Origin: Eubacteriales bacterium
GTDB lineage: Bacteria > Bacillota > Clostridia > Christensenellales > CAG-138
Direction of reading: 5' to 3'
DNA: 51,219 bases
Assembly: GCA_021372675.1 (NCBI GenBank)
Contig: JAJFTZ010000034.1
Span: forward strand, 1 to 51,219
Shown here in pieces: positions 42,622 through 51,219 of the stretch. Within the stretch, counting starts at the first letter, position 1. Each line of letters opens with the position of its first letter. The notes under the pieces are model-generated. The model ran no database searches. It saw only the letters and a program-made list of their open reading frames with translations, and was not told the DNA's origin. The position numbers and the translations under genes were made by a program.

Positions 42622-43512
42622 ATGTATCTTCTCATCGTGACCGGGCTTTCGGGCGCAGGTAAAACGCAGGCGCTCAGGCGCATCGAGGACGCGGGATATT
42701 TTTGTGTGGACAACCTCCCCTGCCAGATGCTGCAGGGCTTCGTGCAACTTTGCGAAAAGGCGGCGCCGCCGGTGGAAAACGCCGCGGTCGTGATCGACAG
42801 CCGCGAGAGCGTGTTCCGCTACGACGTGGAAAGCGCCGTCAAAAGCCTCGCCTCGCTCGGCGCAAGATACGAGATCATCTTTTTAGAATGCCGCGACGAG
42901 GTGCTCGAGCGGCGCTACAACGAAACGCGCAGGCGGCACCCCATGGCGGACAATATACGCGAGGGCATCCGCATTGAGCGCGAGCTTTTATCCCCCTTTC
43001 GCTATCACGCGAGCCATATCATCGATACGAGCGATATGAAACCGCTCGAGCTTACGCGCGAGCTTGAAAATATCCTGAGAGGCAGCTTCAACTGCGATTT
43101 TCTCATCACCTTCGAAAGCTTCGGCTACAAGCGCGGCGTGCCGTTCGAGGCGGATTTCGTGTTCGACATGCGCTTTTCACCAAACCCCTTCTACGAGCCG
43201 GAGTTAAGGCACCTCTCGGGGAAAGACGAGGCCGTGCGCGCGTATGTTTCGGGCGATCCCGACTTTCTTTTTACGATCGATTCGGTGGAGGCGATGCTCA
43301 ACCGCCTCATCCCGCGCTTTATCGAGCAGGGGAAGCGCAGGCTTCTGGTCGCCTTCGGCTGCACCGGCGGCAGGCACCGCTCCGTGTGCGCCGCCGAGGA
43401 GATGTACAAGCATTTTGCGGGGAAATACTGCGCAAAACTCATACACCGCGATACGTCCACCGAGGCCGCGGATATCAAGGAGCGCATCGGGGAAACGGGG
43501 GAAAGGAGCTAG
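42622..43512 (+). CDS. rapZ: RapZ/YvcJ nucleotide-binding protein
   Basis: A 296-residue P-loop protein. Walker A is GLSGAGKTQ at residues 8-16; the C-terminal domain ends with FGCTGGRHRSVCAAEEM. In E. coli RapZ guides RNase E cleavage of the GlmZ RNA; in Gram-positives YvcJ links to competence and cell-wall metabolism. It follows murB by 9 bases and precedes whiA by 3 bases. In Bacillus the order is yvcJ-yvcK-yvcL(whiA); here no yvcK (glmR) lies between. Confidence 0.95.
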   Translation: MYLLIVTGLSGAGKTQALRRIEDAGYFCVDNLPCQMLQGFVQLCEKAAPPVENAAVVIDSRESVFRYDVESAVKSLASLGARYEIIFLECRDEVLERRYNETRRRHPMADNIREGIRIERELLSPFRYHASHIIDTSDMKPLELTRELENILRGSFNCDFLITFESFGYKRGVPFEADFVFDMRFSPNPFYEPELRHLSGKDEAVRAYVSGDPDFLFTIDSVEAMLNRLIPRFIEQGKRRLLVAFGCTGGRHRSVCAAEEMYKHFAGKYCAKLIHRDTSTEAADIKERIGETGERS

Positions 43513-43515
43513 GCA

Positions 43516-44463
43516 TTGTCGTTTTCTTCTTCGGTCAAGGAGGAGATCGTTAAGCGGCGCTTGCGATCGAAGCCCGATAAGCTCGCCATGCTCTGCGCGC
43601 TCACGCACGCGGCGGGCTCCATGACGCTTGGCCGCGGCATAGGCGTGCTGTACGTTACGGAAAGCTACGCGGTGGGGCGGCTCATCGCGCAGCTTGCGGG
43701 TACGCTCTACGGGGCGGAGGCCTCCATTTCCGTAACGGAGCGCAAGCGCCTCAACGCGCGCAACACCGTAACGCGTCTGAGCGGCGAAAGCTGCAGCACC
43801 ATGCTGCGCGAGTTCGGCTTTTTGCCCGTAAGCGGGGAGGCGCCGCTCGCGATGGGCCATATCCCCGAACGTCTTGTGGCGGGGGAGGAGCGCGCGCGCG
43901 CGTTCATCCGCGGCACTTTTTTGGGCGCAGGCTCCGTGGTGGACCCCGTAAAGGGCTACCACCTCGAGATCGTATGCCGCCACGAAAGGTTTGCCAAGGA
44001 GCTTTGCGCGCTCATAAACGCCTTCGATTTCAACGCCCGCCTCACTTCGCGTAAATCGAGCTTCGCGGTTTACATAAAGGAGGGGGAAAAGGTTTCCGAC
44101 TTCCTCGCGTTTTTGGGCGCGAGCGACGCCACCCTCGCGTTTGAAAACGCGCGCGTGATGCGCAGCGTAAAAAACGACGTTAACCGCCAAAGCAACTTCG
44201 AGCAGTCGAACATGCAAAAGGCGGCGCTCGCCGCCGCGCAGCAGTCGATCGACATCGAGCTTATCCGCGCGGAATACGGGCTTGAAAAGCTGCCGGCGCG
44301 GCTTCGCGTAACGGCGGAGGCGCGTCTCAACAACCCTGAGGCGAACCTCAGCGAGCTTTCTGAGGCGCTCGGGCTTAAAAAATCGGGCGTCAACCACAGG
44401 CTCAAAAAGCTCGCAGAGCTTGCCGAGAGCATCCGCATCGAAAAGGGGATCTCCGCGGACTGA
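43516..44463 (+). CDS. whiA: WhiA DNA-binding protein
   Basis: A 315-residue protein with an N-terminal LAGLIDADG-like domain (AFIRGTFLGAGSVVDP, GYHLEIVC) and a C-terminal helix-turn-helix (NLSELSEALGLKKSGVNHRLKKL). WhiA is a regulator of sporulation in Streptomyces and acts in cell division and chromosome segregation in Bacillus. The start is TTG at 43516 with AAAGGAG upstream, 3 bases after the rapZ stop. The end is followed 21 bases later by dnaE. Confidence 0.95.
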   Translation: MSFSSSVKEEIVKRRLRSKPDKLAMLCALTHAAGSMTLGRGIGVLYVTESYAVGRLIAQLAGTLYGAEASISVTERKRLNARNTVTRLSGESCSTMLREFGFLPVSGEAPLAMGHIPERLVAGEERARAFIRGTFLGAGSVVDPVKGYHLEIVCRHERFAKELCALINAFDFNARLTSRKSSFAVYIKEGEKVSDFLAFLGASDATLAFENARVMRSVKNDVNRQSNFEQSNMQKAALAAAQQSIDIELIRAEYGLEKLPARLRVTAEARLNNPEANLSELSEALGLKKSGVNHRLKKLAELAESIRIEKGISAD

Positions 44464-44484
44464 TAGACAAAGAAAGGCGTTGCC

Positions 44485-47400
44485 ATGGCATTCACGCACC
44501 TGCACGTACACACGCAATTCAGCCTGCTCGATGGCGCGGCGCGTATCAACGACCTCGTCGCCCGCGCGAAGGAGCTTAAAATGGACGCGCTCGCCGTTAC
44601 CGACCACGGGGCGATGTACGGCGTGATCGACTTTTACAAGGAATGTAAAAAGCAGGGTATCAAGCCTATTTTGGGGCTTGAAACCTACGTTGCGCCCCGT
44701 TCCATGAGCGACCGCGAGGGGATGCGCGAATACGCGCACCTCATTTTGCTCGCAAAAAACAACGCGGGCTACCAAAACCTGATGAAGCTTTCATCCGAGG
44801 CGTTTTTGAAGGGCTTTTATTATAAACCGCGGATCGATTACGACCTCCTAGGCCGCCACAGCGAGGGCCTTATCTGCCTCTCGGCGTGCATCGCGGGCGA
44901 TATACCGCAGCTCTTGCTTGCGGGCAAGCAAGACGAGGCGCGCGCGCTTGCGCTACGGCTTAAGGCTATGTTCGGCGAGGACTTCTACATTGAATTGCAA
45001 AACCACGGCATCCCGGAGCAGCTCGAGGTGCTGCCGAAGCTTGCGGCGCTCGCGAAGGAGCTTTCCATAAAGACCGTCGCCACCAACGACCTCCATTACG
45101 TCAAAAAGGAAGACGCGGAGGCCCAGGACGTTTTGTTGTGCATCCAGACCGCGCGGTTCGTGGATGAGGAAAACCGCATGAAAATGTCCGCCGACGAGTT
45201 TTACTTAAAGAGCGAGCAGGAGATGCGCGCGGTCTTGAACGACTATCAGGAGGCGATCGACAACACGTGCGAGGTGGCCGATAAGTGCAACGTGACGCTC
45301 GCTTTCGGAGAGCGCCACCTGCCCGAGTATGTCACGCCCGACGGCTCAGACAAATTTGAGTTTTTAACGGAGTGCTGCAACGAGGGGCTTCTTAAAAAAA
45401 TGCCGGGCGCGGGGGAAACGGAGCGCGAAAGGCTCGACTATGAGCTTTCCGTTATCCGCGACATGGGCTTTATCGACTATTTCCTTATCGTGTGGGATTT
45501 TGTGGATTTCGCGCACAGGAACGGCATCGCCGTAGGCCCTGGGCGCGGGAGCGGCGCGGGGAGCCTTGTCGCCTACGCGCTCGACATCACCGATGTGGAC
45601 CCCCTCAAATACGAGCTTATCTTCGAGCGCTTTTTGAACCCCGAGCGCATCTCCATGCCGGATTTCGACATCGACTTCTGCATCGAGCGCAGGCAGGAGG
45701 TCATCGACTACGTCACGCAAAAATACGGTGCGGATCATGTGTCCCAAATCATCACCTTCGGCTCCATGGCGGCGAAGGCTGTGGTGCGCGACGTGGGCCG
45801 CGCGCTTCGCATGCCCTACGGCGACGTGGATAAGATCGCCAAGCTTATCCCCGGCATGCTCGGCATAACGCTAAATAAGGCGCTCGAGATATCGCCGGAG
45901 CTTAAGTCGCAGTACGACGACGATCCGCAGGTGAAAAAGCTCATCGACCTTTCCCTAAAGCTCGAGGGGTTGCCGCGCCACGCATCCACGCACGCCGCGG
46001 GCGTTGTGATAAGCAAGGCCGCGCTCGACGAATACGTGCCGCTTCAAAAAAATGAGGACGCCGTAACAACGCAGTTCCCCAAGGATACCATCGAGGAGCT
46101 CGGGCTTTTGAAGATGGACTTTTTGGGGCTTCGGACGCTCACCGTCATCCGCGATACGCTCGCCTACATCAAGGAGGGCGGCAAGGAGCCGCCCGACATG
46201 GAAAGGCTCGAGTTCAACGATCCGAAGATATTCGAAATGATCTCCCGCGCGGATACCGACGGCGTGTTCCAGCTCGAATCCTCGGGCATGCGTCAGTTTA
46301 TGATGCAGCTAAAGCCCGATACCATCGAGGATATCATCGCGGGCATCTCGCTGTTTCGACCCGGCCCCATGGATCAGATTCCGCGCTATGTGGCGGGGAA
46401 AAACAGCAAGGGCAGCATCAAATACCTGCACGAAAAGCTGCGGCCCATTTTGCAAAACACCTACGGCTGCATGGTATATCAGGAGCAGGTCATGCAGATC
46501 GTGCGCGACCTCGCGGGCTATTCGTGGGGCAGGAGCGACCTCGTGCGCCGCGCCATGTCCAAGAAAAAGCACGACGTGATGGCGAAGGAGCGCGAGTACT
46601 TTGTAAACGGCATCGTGGAAAACGGCGTCGTAAAGGTGCCCGGCGCGGTCAGAAACGGCGTAGACGCAAAGACCGCCAACATCATCTTCGATGAAATGAT
46701 GGATTTTGCGTCCTACGCGTTCAACAAATCGCACGCGGCCGCGTATGCAGTGGTCGCCTACCGCACGGCGTATTTGAAGCTTTATTACCCGGTTGAGTTT
46801 ATGACCGCCATGATCAACAGCTTCTTAGGAAACGCGGAGAAGACAGGCGAATACATCTACTATTGCAAAATACGCGGCATCAAGGTGCTGCCGCCCGATA
46901 TCAACAAAAGCCGCCCGCGCTTTTCCGTAGAAAACGGCGCGATACGCTTCGGCCTCGCGGCGGTGAGAAACGTGGGCGAGGGCGTTATGGAGGACATCCT
47001 TCGTGATCGCGCCGAAAAAGGCCCCTTCCGCGATTTCTTCGATTTTGTGGCGCGCAGCGACGGCCTCAACAAGCGCCTCGTGGAGGGGCTTATTAAGGCG
47101 GGCTGCTTCGACAGCATGAAGGTGAAGCGCTCGCAGCTCATGGCGGTGTATGAGCGGGCTTTGGATTCCGCCGTCAACGATAAGAAAAAGCGCGCCGACG
47201 GGCAGGTGTCGCTTTTCGACATCCCCGGCGTGCAGGCGTCGCCCGCGGTCAGCATACCCCTGCCCGACGTGCCGGAGTTTACGCAAAGCGCGCTTTTATC
47301 CATGGAGCGAGAGGCTATAGGCATCTACATCAGCGGGCATCCGCTTCTGGAATACGCGAAGGAACTCGAGGCCATAGGCACCACCGTTTCCATGCTCACG

Positions 47401-47925
47401 GATACCGAGGGCAACGGCGCGTTTGGCGACGGCGACCGCGTGCGCGTCGCAGGCATTATCACCGCCTCCCGAGCGAAGGCCACAAAATCCGGCAGCGGCC
47501 TCATGGGCTACGCTACGCTGGAAGACCTTACGGGCGCCATAGAGATGTTCGCATTCCCTTCCGTTTACCAGCGTTTTTCGGACGCCATGCGCTTGGACAG
47601 CGCCGTTGTGGTTTCGGGCAGGCTCAGCATGCGCGAGGATCAGCCAAACTCCATCAACGTCATGGAGATCGCGCCGCTTCGCAAAATGACGGCGAACCAG
47701 AAGCTCTTTTTAAGGCTCGACACCTCCGACCAAAACCTTATGGACAAGCTCTACGAGCTTTTCGCGCGCTTTCCCGGCAACGTGCCCGTGGTGCTGTACG
47801 ATCACAATACGCAAAGAAAAATGCTCGTGCCGAAGAATATGTTCGTAAACCTTTCGAGCGGTTTTACGGCGGGCGCAAACGATATTTTGGGCGAGGAAAA
47901 CGTAAAGCTCAAAACAGAGGAATAA
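44485..47925 (+). CDS. dnaE: DNA polymerase III subunit alpha (DnaE type)
   Basis: A 1146-residue replicative polymerase subunit. The N-terminal PHP domain begins FTHLHVHTQFSLLDGAA. The palm has RGSGAGSLVAYALDI and the catalytic MPDFDIDFC. The middle GVFQLESSGMR and SLFRPGPMD and the helix-hairpin-helix region follow. The OB domain is near residue 1000 (VRVAGIITASRAKAT, YATLEDLTGAIEMF). It starts 21 bases after whiA. In Bacillota the second, PolC-type polymerase is usual; none is in this window. Confidence 0.96.
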   Translation: MAFTHLHVHTQFSLLDGAARINDLVARAKELKMDALAVTDHGAMYGVIDFYKECKKQGIKPILGLETYVAPRSMSDREGMREYAHLILLAKNNAGYQNLMKLSSEAFLKGFYYKPRIDYDLLGRHSEGLICLSACIAGDIPQLLLAGKQDEARALALRLKAMFGEDFYIELQNHGIPEQLEVLPKLAALAKELSIKTVATNDLHYVKKEDAEAQDVLLCIQTARFVDEENRMKMSADEFYLKSEQEMRAVLNDYQEAIDNTCEVADKCNVTLAFGERHLPEYVTPDGSDKFEFLTECCNEGLLKKMPGAGETERERLDYELSVIRDMGFIDYFLIVWDFVDFAHRNGIAVGPGRGSGAGSLVAYALDITDVDPLKYELIFERFLNPERISMPDFDIDFCIERRQEVIDYVTQKYGADHVSQIITFGSMAAKAVVRDVGRALRMPYGDVDKIAKLIPGMLGITLNKALEISPELKSQYDDDPQVKKLIDLSLKLEGLPRHASTHAAGVVISKAALDEYVPLQKNEDAVTTQFPKDTIEELGLLKMDFLGLRTLTVIRDTLAYIKEGGKEPPDMERLEFNDPKIFEMISRADTDGVFQLESSGMRQFMMQLKPDTIEDIIAGISLFRPGPMDQIPRYVAGKNSKGSIKYLHEKLRPILQNTYGCMVYQEQVMQIVRDLAGYSWGRSDLVRRAMSKKKHDVMAKEREYFVNGIVENGVVKVPGAVRNGVDAKTANIIFDEMMDFASYAFNKSHAAAYAVVAYRTAYLKLYYPVEFMTAMINSFLGNAEKTGEYIYYCKIRGIKVLPPDINKSRPRFSVENGAIRFGLAAVRNVGEGVMEDILRDRAEKGPFRDFFDFVARSDGLNKRLVEGLIKAGCFDSMKVKRSQLMAVYERALDSAVNDKKKRADGQVSLFDIPGVQASPAVSIPLPDVPEFTQSALLSMEREAIGIYISGHPLLEYAKELEAIGTTVSMLTDTEGNGAFGDGDRVRVAGIITASRAKATKSGSGLMGYATLEDLTGAIEMFAFPSVYQRFSDAMRLDSAVVVSGRLSMREDQPNSINVMEIAPLRKMTANQKLFLRLDTSDQNLMDKLYELFARFPGNVPVVLYDHNTQRKMLVPKNMFVNLSSGFTAGANDILGEENVKLKTEE

Positions 47926-47934
47926 AGGTAAGCT

Positions 47935-48828
47935 GTGATTTTGAGTGTAAGTCGTAGGACGGATATCCCCGCCTGCTATGCGAATTGGTTCTTCGAGCGC
48001 CTGAAAGAGGGCTTTGTTTTCGTGCAAAGCCCCATGTCACGGAAAATTAGCCGTGTAGAGTTAAGCGCCGATGTCGTGGACGGCATCGTATTCTGGTCGA
48101 AAAACCCGGCGCCTATGCTGGACAGGCTGCACCTTCTAAAGGAATTCGCGTACTATTTTCAATGCACTGTTACACCCTACGGAACGGATATCGAGCCGAA
48201 CGTACCGGATAAGCGAAAAGAGATCATACCGACCTTCGTGCGGCTTTCGGACGTTATAGGCGCGGAGCGCGTCGTTTGGCGCTACGACCCTGTGCTCCTC
48301 AACTCTCGATACGATACGGAATTTCATTTGCGCGCCTTTGCGGCCCTCGCAAAGGCGCTGTACGGTCATACGAAAAAGTGCGTTTTCAGCTTTGTGGACG
48401 ATTACAGGAGCACGGGCCGCAACCGTGGGGCGCTATCCTTACTCGAAATATCGCAGGAGCAAAAGCTTGAGCTTGGTAAAGCGTTTTCTGATATTGCATC
48501 TGCGTACGGCATGGCGATCGAAACGTGTGCGGAGAAGATCGACCTTTCGAAATTCGGCGTGGGACGCGCCCGTTGTGTGGATGCGAGGCTTCTCGAGAGC
48601 ATTTCGGGCCGTGCGTTAAACGTGAAAAAGGCCCAGGGGCAGCGAAAGCTCTGCGGCTGCGCGCAAAGCACGGATATCGGCATGTACAACAGCTGCAATA
48701 ACGGTTGTCTCTACTGCTACGCTAACTTTAGCCCCGCATTGATGCGCAAAAACGCCGCTGCGCATGACCCGGCTTCGCCGCTTTTGTGCGGGCGTGTGGA
48801 AGATGAGAACGGCCAGACCTCAATCTGA
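47935..48828 (+). CDS. DUF1848 family protein, radical-SAM-like
   Basis: A 297-residue DUF1848 protein. Its N-terminus is ILSVSRRTDIPACYANWF, then VFWSKNPAPMLDRL, with VWRYDPVLLN in the middle. The C-terminus carries a cysteine cluster, CGCAQSTDIG, then CNNGCLYCYAN, like the spore photoproduct lyase and radical SAM families (CxxGCxYCYA). This suggests an iron-sulfur cluster; the activity is unknown. The start is GTG with AAAGGT upstream. It is inserted between dnaE and pfkA, which adjoin in many Clostridia, and appears less GC-rich than both. Confidence 0.88.
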   Translation: MILSVSRRTDIPACYANWFFERLKEGFVFVQSPMSRKISRVELSADVVDGIVFWSKNPAPMLDRLHLLKEFAYYFQCTVTPYGTDIEPNVPDKRKEIIPTFVRLSDVIGAERVVWRYDPVLLNSRYDTEFHLRAFAALAKALYGHTKKCVFSFVDDYRSTGRNRGALSLLEISQEQKLELGKAFSDIASAYGMAIETCAEKIDLSKFGVGRARCVDARLLESISGRALNVKKAQGQRKLCGCAQSTDIGMYNSCNNGCLYCYANFSPALMRKNAAAHDPASPLLCGRVEDENGQTSI

Positions 48829-48839
48829 GGGCTTTGCGC

Positions 48840-48868
48840 TGTGATTTTATGCATATCTATGCTATACT
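48840..48868 (+). promoter_or_regulatory. candidate promoter of pfkA
   Basis: TGTGAT (48840-48845), 17-base spacer, TATACT (48863-48868). The -35 match is partial. Confidence 0.5.
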
Positions 48869-48917
48869 GAATTTTTAGTTACTATAGGCCTTGATCTTTA
48901 AGGCTTACGGACAGGAG

Positions 48918-49889
48918 ATGGTTTCGATTAAGCGCATCGGCGTTTTGACAAGCGGCGGGGACACCCCCGGCATGAACTCGGCCATTTTGGCGGTCGCCAA
49001 GGAGGGCTTGAGCAGAGGCTATACCATCATAGGCATCTACCACGGCTTCCGCGGGCTTATGGAGGGCAGGATGAGCCAGCTCGAGCACGCGGACGTGGAA
49101 GAGATCATCCACAAGGGCGGCACCATACTCCGCACCGCGCGCAGCGAGGAATTCGTGCAGCCGGAGGGGCTTACGAAGGCGCTCAAGATGATACGCGCCT
49201 ATGAGCTCGACGGCATCGTGGTGATCGGCGGCGACGGGAGCCTCAGGGGCGCAAAGCTCCTTTACGATAACGGAATAAAAACCATTGGCATGCCCGGTAC
49301 CATCGATAACGACCTTGGGTATACCGATTTTACCATCGGCTTCGATACGGCGGTGAACAACATCACCACCGAAATCTATAAAATACGCGACACCATGCGC
49401 GCCCACGACCGCGTGGGCGTGATCGAGGTAATGGGCCGCAATTGCGGCGACATCGCGCTTTGGTCGGGCGTCGCGGGCGGTGCGGATATCATACTCGTAC
49501 CGGAGATACATGTCCCTTGGGAACGCGCCGCAGAGGAGCTATCGAACAACAAGCTCAAGGGGAAGTTTACGAGCATCGTCATCATCGCCGAGGGTGCGGG
49601 GCACGCGGAGGATTTCGCCAACTACGTGCGCGAGCATACCGATGTGGAGATAAAGGCTATTGTGCCCGGCTACATCCAGCGCGGCGGCAATCCCACCGCG
49701 TTCGACCGCGTGCTCGCGGTGCGCTTGGGCCAGCGCGCCGTGGAGCTTCTTTCGGAGGATATCGGCGGTAGGGCCGTAGGCATCCGCAATAACCAGATCA
49801 TAGACGTAAGCCTCGAGGAAGCCGTTGCGCCGGTGAACTGCTTCAACAAGCGTTTGTACCGGCTTAACGACACGCTAGCGAGGTTTTGA
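48918..49889 (+). CDS. pfkA: ATP-dependent 6-phosphofructokinase
   Basis: Phosphorylates fructose 6-phosphate to fructose 1,6-bisphosphate, the committed step of glycolysis. ATP-binding GGDTPGMNSAI and GGDGSLRGA (a Gly follows Asp, the ATP-dependent form, not PPi-dependent), catalytic PGTIDNDLGYTD and MGRNCGDIALW are all present. 323 residues is normal. The ATG at 48918 has its AGGAG directly next to it, so the true ribosome binding arrangement is odd; a non-canonical ATT at 48927 would have the usual 9-base spacing but begins later than most homologues expect by only a residue or two. Confidence 0.93.
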   Translation: MVSIKRIGVLTSGGDTPGMNSAILAVAKEGLSRGYTIIGIYHGFRGLMEGRMSQLEHADVEEIIHKGGTILRTARSEEFVQPEGLTKALKMIRAYELDGIVVIGGDGSLRGAKLLYDNGIKTIGMPGTIDNDLGYTDFTIGFDTAVNNITTEIYKIRDTMRAHDRVGVIEVMGRNCGDIALWSGVAGGADIILVPEIHVPWERAAEELSNNKLKGKFTSIVIIAEGAGHAEDFANYVREHTDVEIKAIVPGYIQRGGNPTAFDRVLAVRLGQRAVELLSEDIGGRAVGIRNNQIIDVSLEEAVAPVNCFNKRLYRLNDTLARF

Positions 49890-51219
49890 TGGAACGGCAA
49901 CCGCCTTTGAAGCGTAACGACGATATCGTTTTAACGGTCGATGCGCTCGGCTCCGAGGGGCAGGGCATAGGGAGGCACGAGGGCTTCGCCGTGTTCGTGC
50001 CCGGCGCACTCCCCGGCGAAACGGTACGCACGCATATCATAAAGGCCGCTCCTTCCTACGCGATCGGCAAGCTTACGGGCATATTCGCGCAGTCCCCCGA
50101 TAGGGCCGCGCCCGCATGCCCGCTTTTTTCGCGCTGCGGCGGCTGCTCGCTGCAGCATATGCGCTACGAGGCGCAGCTAAGCTTCAAACGCCAAGTCGTA
50201 GCCGACGCGCTTACGCGCATTGGTGGCTTTGAAGGCGTTTCGGTCAACGAAACGCTCGGCATGGATACTCCGTGGCATTACCGCAACAAGGGGAGCTTTC
50301 CCTTCGCGGTTGTGGACGGCAAAACGGAAACGGGCTTTTTCGCGCCGCGCAGCCACCGCGTAGTTCCGCTTGAAAGCTGCCCCATCGAGCGGAAGGGCGC
50401 GATAGCCGTCGCGCTTGCCGTGCGCGCGTGGGCGAGGGAGTACGCCGTTCCCGTTTACGACGAGGAAACGCACAAGGGTATTTTGCGCCATGCCATGGCG
50501 CGCATCGCTTCCGACGAGGGCGTGATGGCAGCCGTGGTGACGAACGCCGCGCTGCCGCGCGAAAGGGAGCTTATCTCCACGCTAAAAGAGCGCGTGCCGG
50601 GTTTAAAAAGCGTGATCCACAACATAAATCCCGCGCGCACCAACGCAATCTTGGGCAGAACCTTCAAAACGCTTTGGGGCGCAGCGCGCATCGACCATCC
50701 GCTTTGCGGCCTCACCTTCGAGGTAAGCGCGGCATCGTTTTTGCAGGTGAATACGGAGCAGACGGAAAGGCTTTATCAAACAGTGCTCGCGTATCTTGCC
50801 CCGCGCGGGGATGAAACCGTTGCGGACGTTTACTGCGGCATCGGCACCATTTCGCTTTTGCTCGCTAAAAGCGCAAAGCGTGTGATCGGCATCGAAAACG
50901 TACCGGAAGCGGTGGAGGACGCTAAGCGGAACGCCGCGCTAAATTGCATCGAAAACGCGGAATTCCTCTGCGGCGACGCGGAGGCGGTTTTGCCGAAGCT
51001 CGTAAAGGACGGCGCGCGTTTAAGCGCGGCGGTGGTGGACCCGCCCCGCAAGGGCTGCGACGAAGCCGCTCTAAGGGCCATCGCGGGGGCGGGCGTTTCT
51101 CGCCTCATTTACGTTTCCTGCAACCCCGCGACCCTTGCAAGGGACTGCAAGTTCCTCGCGGGGTTAGGCTACGCGATCAAGGCCGTTCAGCCCGTGGACA
51201 TGTTCCCGCAGACGGAGCA
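49889..51219 (+). CDS. rlmD: 23S rRNA (uracil-C5)-methyltransferase RlmD/RumA type, 3' truncated
   Basis: The frame runs to the end of the window with no stop (443 complete codons). It begins at ATG 49889, overlapping the pfkA stop by one base. An N-terminal TRAM domain (about 10-65, NDDIVLTVDALGSEGQGIGR in part), a cysteine cluster CPLFSRCGGC and a later ESCPIE suggest the 4Fe-4S cluster of RumA. The methyltransferase part has SFLQVNTEQ, VADVYCGIGTISLLLA and the catalytic VSCNPATLARD. The final TxHVE motif is outside the window. It methylates U1939 or a related uridine of 23S rRNA. Confidence 0.92.
   Translation, partial: MERQPPLKRNDDIVLTVDALGSEGQGIGRHEGFAVFVPGALPGETVRTHIIKAAPSYAIGKLTGIFAQSPDRAAPACPLFSRCGGCSLQHMRYEAQLSFKRQVVADALTRIGGFEGVSVNETLGMDTPWHYRNKGSFPFAVVDGKTETGFFAPRSHRVVPLESCPIERKGAIAVALAVRAWAREYAVPVYDEETHKGILRHAMARIASDEGVMAAVVTNAALPRERELISTLKERVPGLKSVIHNINPARTNAILGRTFKTLWGAARIDHPLCGLTFEVSAASFLQVNTEQTERLYQTVLAYLAPRGDETVADVYCGIGTISLLLAKSAKRVIGIENVPEAVEDAKRNAALNCIENAEFLCGDAEAVLPKLVKDGARLSAAVVDPPRKGCDEAALRAIAGAGVSRLIYVSCNPATLARDCKFLAGLGYAIKAVQPVDMFPQTE

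Noticed and set aside
43204..44775. Long open frame (523 codons) on the minus strand antisense to whiA and the start of dnaE
   Set aside because: The plus strand has clear rapZ, whiA and dnaE with family motifs and ribosome binding sites. The antisense frame is a by-product of GC-rich codon use and has Arg/His/Ala-rich, motif-free sequence.
1..51219. Prophage, insertion sequence, integrase or defence island
   Set aside because: No transposase, integrase, terminase, restriction or toxin-antitoxin motif was seen on either strand.

Overview
The window looks like chromosomal DNA from a spore-former-type Clostridia (Bacillota), possibly an uncultured gut lineage in the Christensenellales/Oscillospirales area. 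Supporting signs are the gene families (DUF4364, GerM, CotH, WhiA-RapZ-MurB, RqcH, PhoB/PhoR pairs, DegV), strong GGAGG ribosome binding sites, sigma-A promoters with TATAAT boxes, and codons biased to G or C. The lineage is inference. I saw no prophage, insertion sequence, CRISPR array, plasmid gene or rRNA.

Layout. 1-2.2 kb: tail of an S1-domain protein with a strong terminator, a polysaccharide deacetylase and a methyltransferase. 2.2-4.1 kb: a lipoprotein with a gluzincin protease signature. 4.1-4.5 kb: a minus-strand RNA cluster of tRNA-Val(GAC), a 6S-RNA-like spacer and tRNA-Gln(CTG). 4.6-5.6 kb: DUF4364 protein and a helical-bundle protein. 5.7-15.5 kb: a plus-strand run of topoisomerase IV (parE, parC), a tandem OB-fold SSB-like protein, a FAH-family hydrolase, rqcH, gerM, rdgB and a YfcE-type phosphodiesterase. 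15.5-17.3 kb: a hairpin-dense spacer and a two-gene ABC transporter lacking a binding protein. 17.4-19.5 kb: a small membrane protein, rpmB, an amidohydrolase and a remarkable (x-Q-N)n repeat microprotein. 19.5-21.8 kb: the kbl-tdh threonine-degradation operon. 21.9-27.1 kb: WG-repeat protein, DegV, a phosphatase/acetyltransferase pair and a leucine-rich-repeat lipoprotein. 27.2-30.6 kb: a LysR regulator divergent from an alpha/beta hydrolase with a visible shared operator, then UDG-4 and YebC. 30.7-34.0 kb: a large CotH-kinase lipoprotein with lamin-tail domains. 34.1-40.2 kb: two tandem PhoB/PhoR-like two-component systems and a radical SAM enzyme. 40.2-51.2 kb: a structured leader with terminator, a solute-binding-like protein, murB-rapZ-whiA-dnaE, DUF1848, pfkA and rlmD (cut by the window end).

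Most genes are housekeeping: DNA topology and repair, ribosome rescue, nucleotide-pool cleaning, cell-wall synthesis and glycolysis. The accessory part is a set of exported lipoproteins (gluzincin, GerM, WG-repeat, LRR, CotH) plus two envelope-facing sensor systems. The items most worth a second look are the tRNA-6S-tRNA transcript, the x-Q-N microprotein, the structured RNA before the gene at 40521, the LysR divergent control site, the apparently leaderless cotH mRNA and the tandem two-component duplication.
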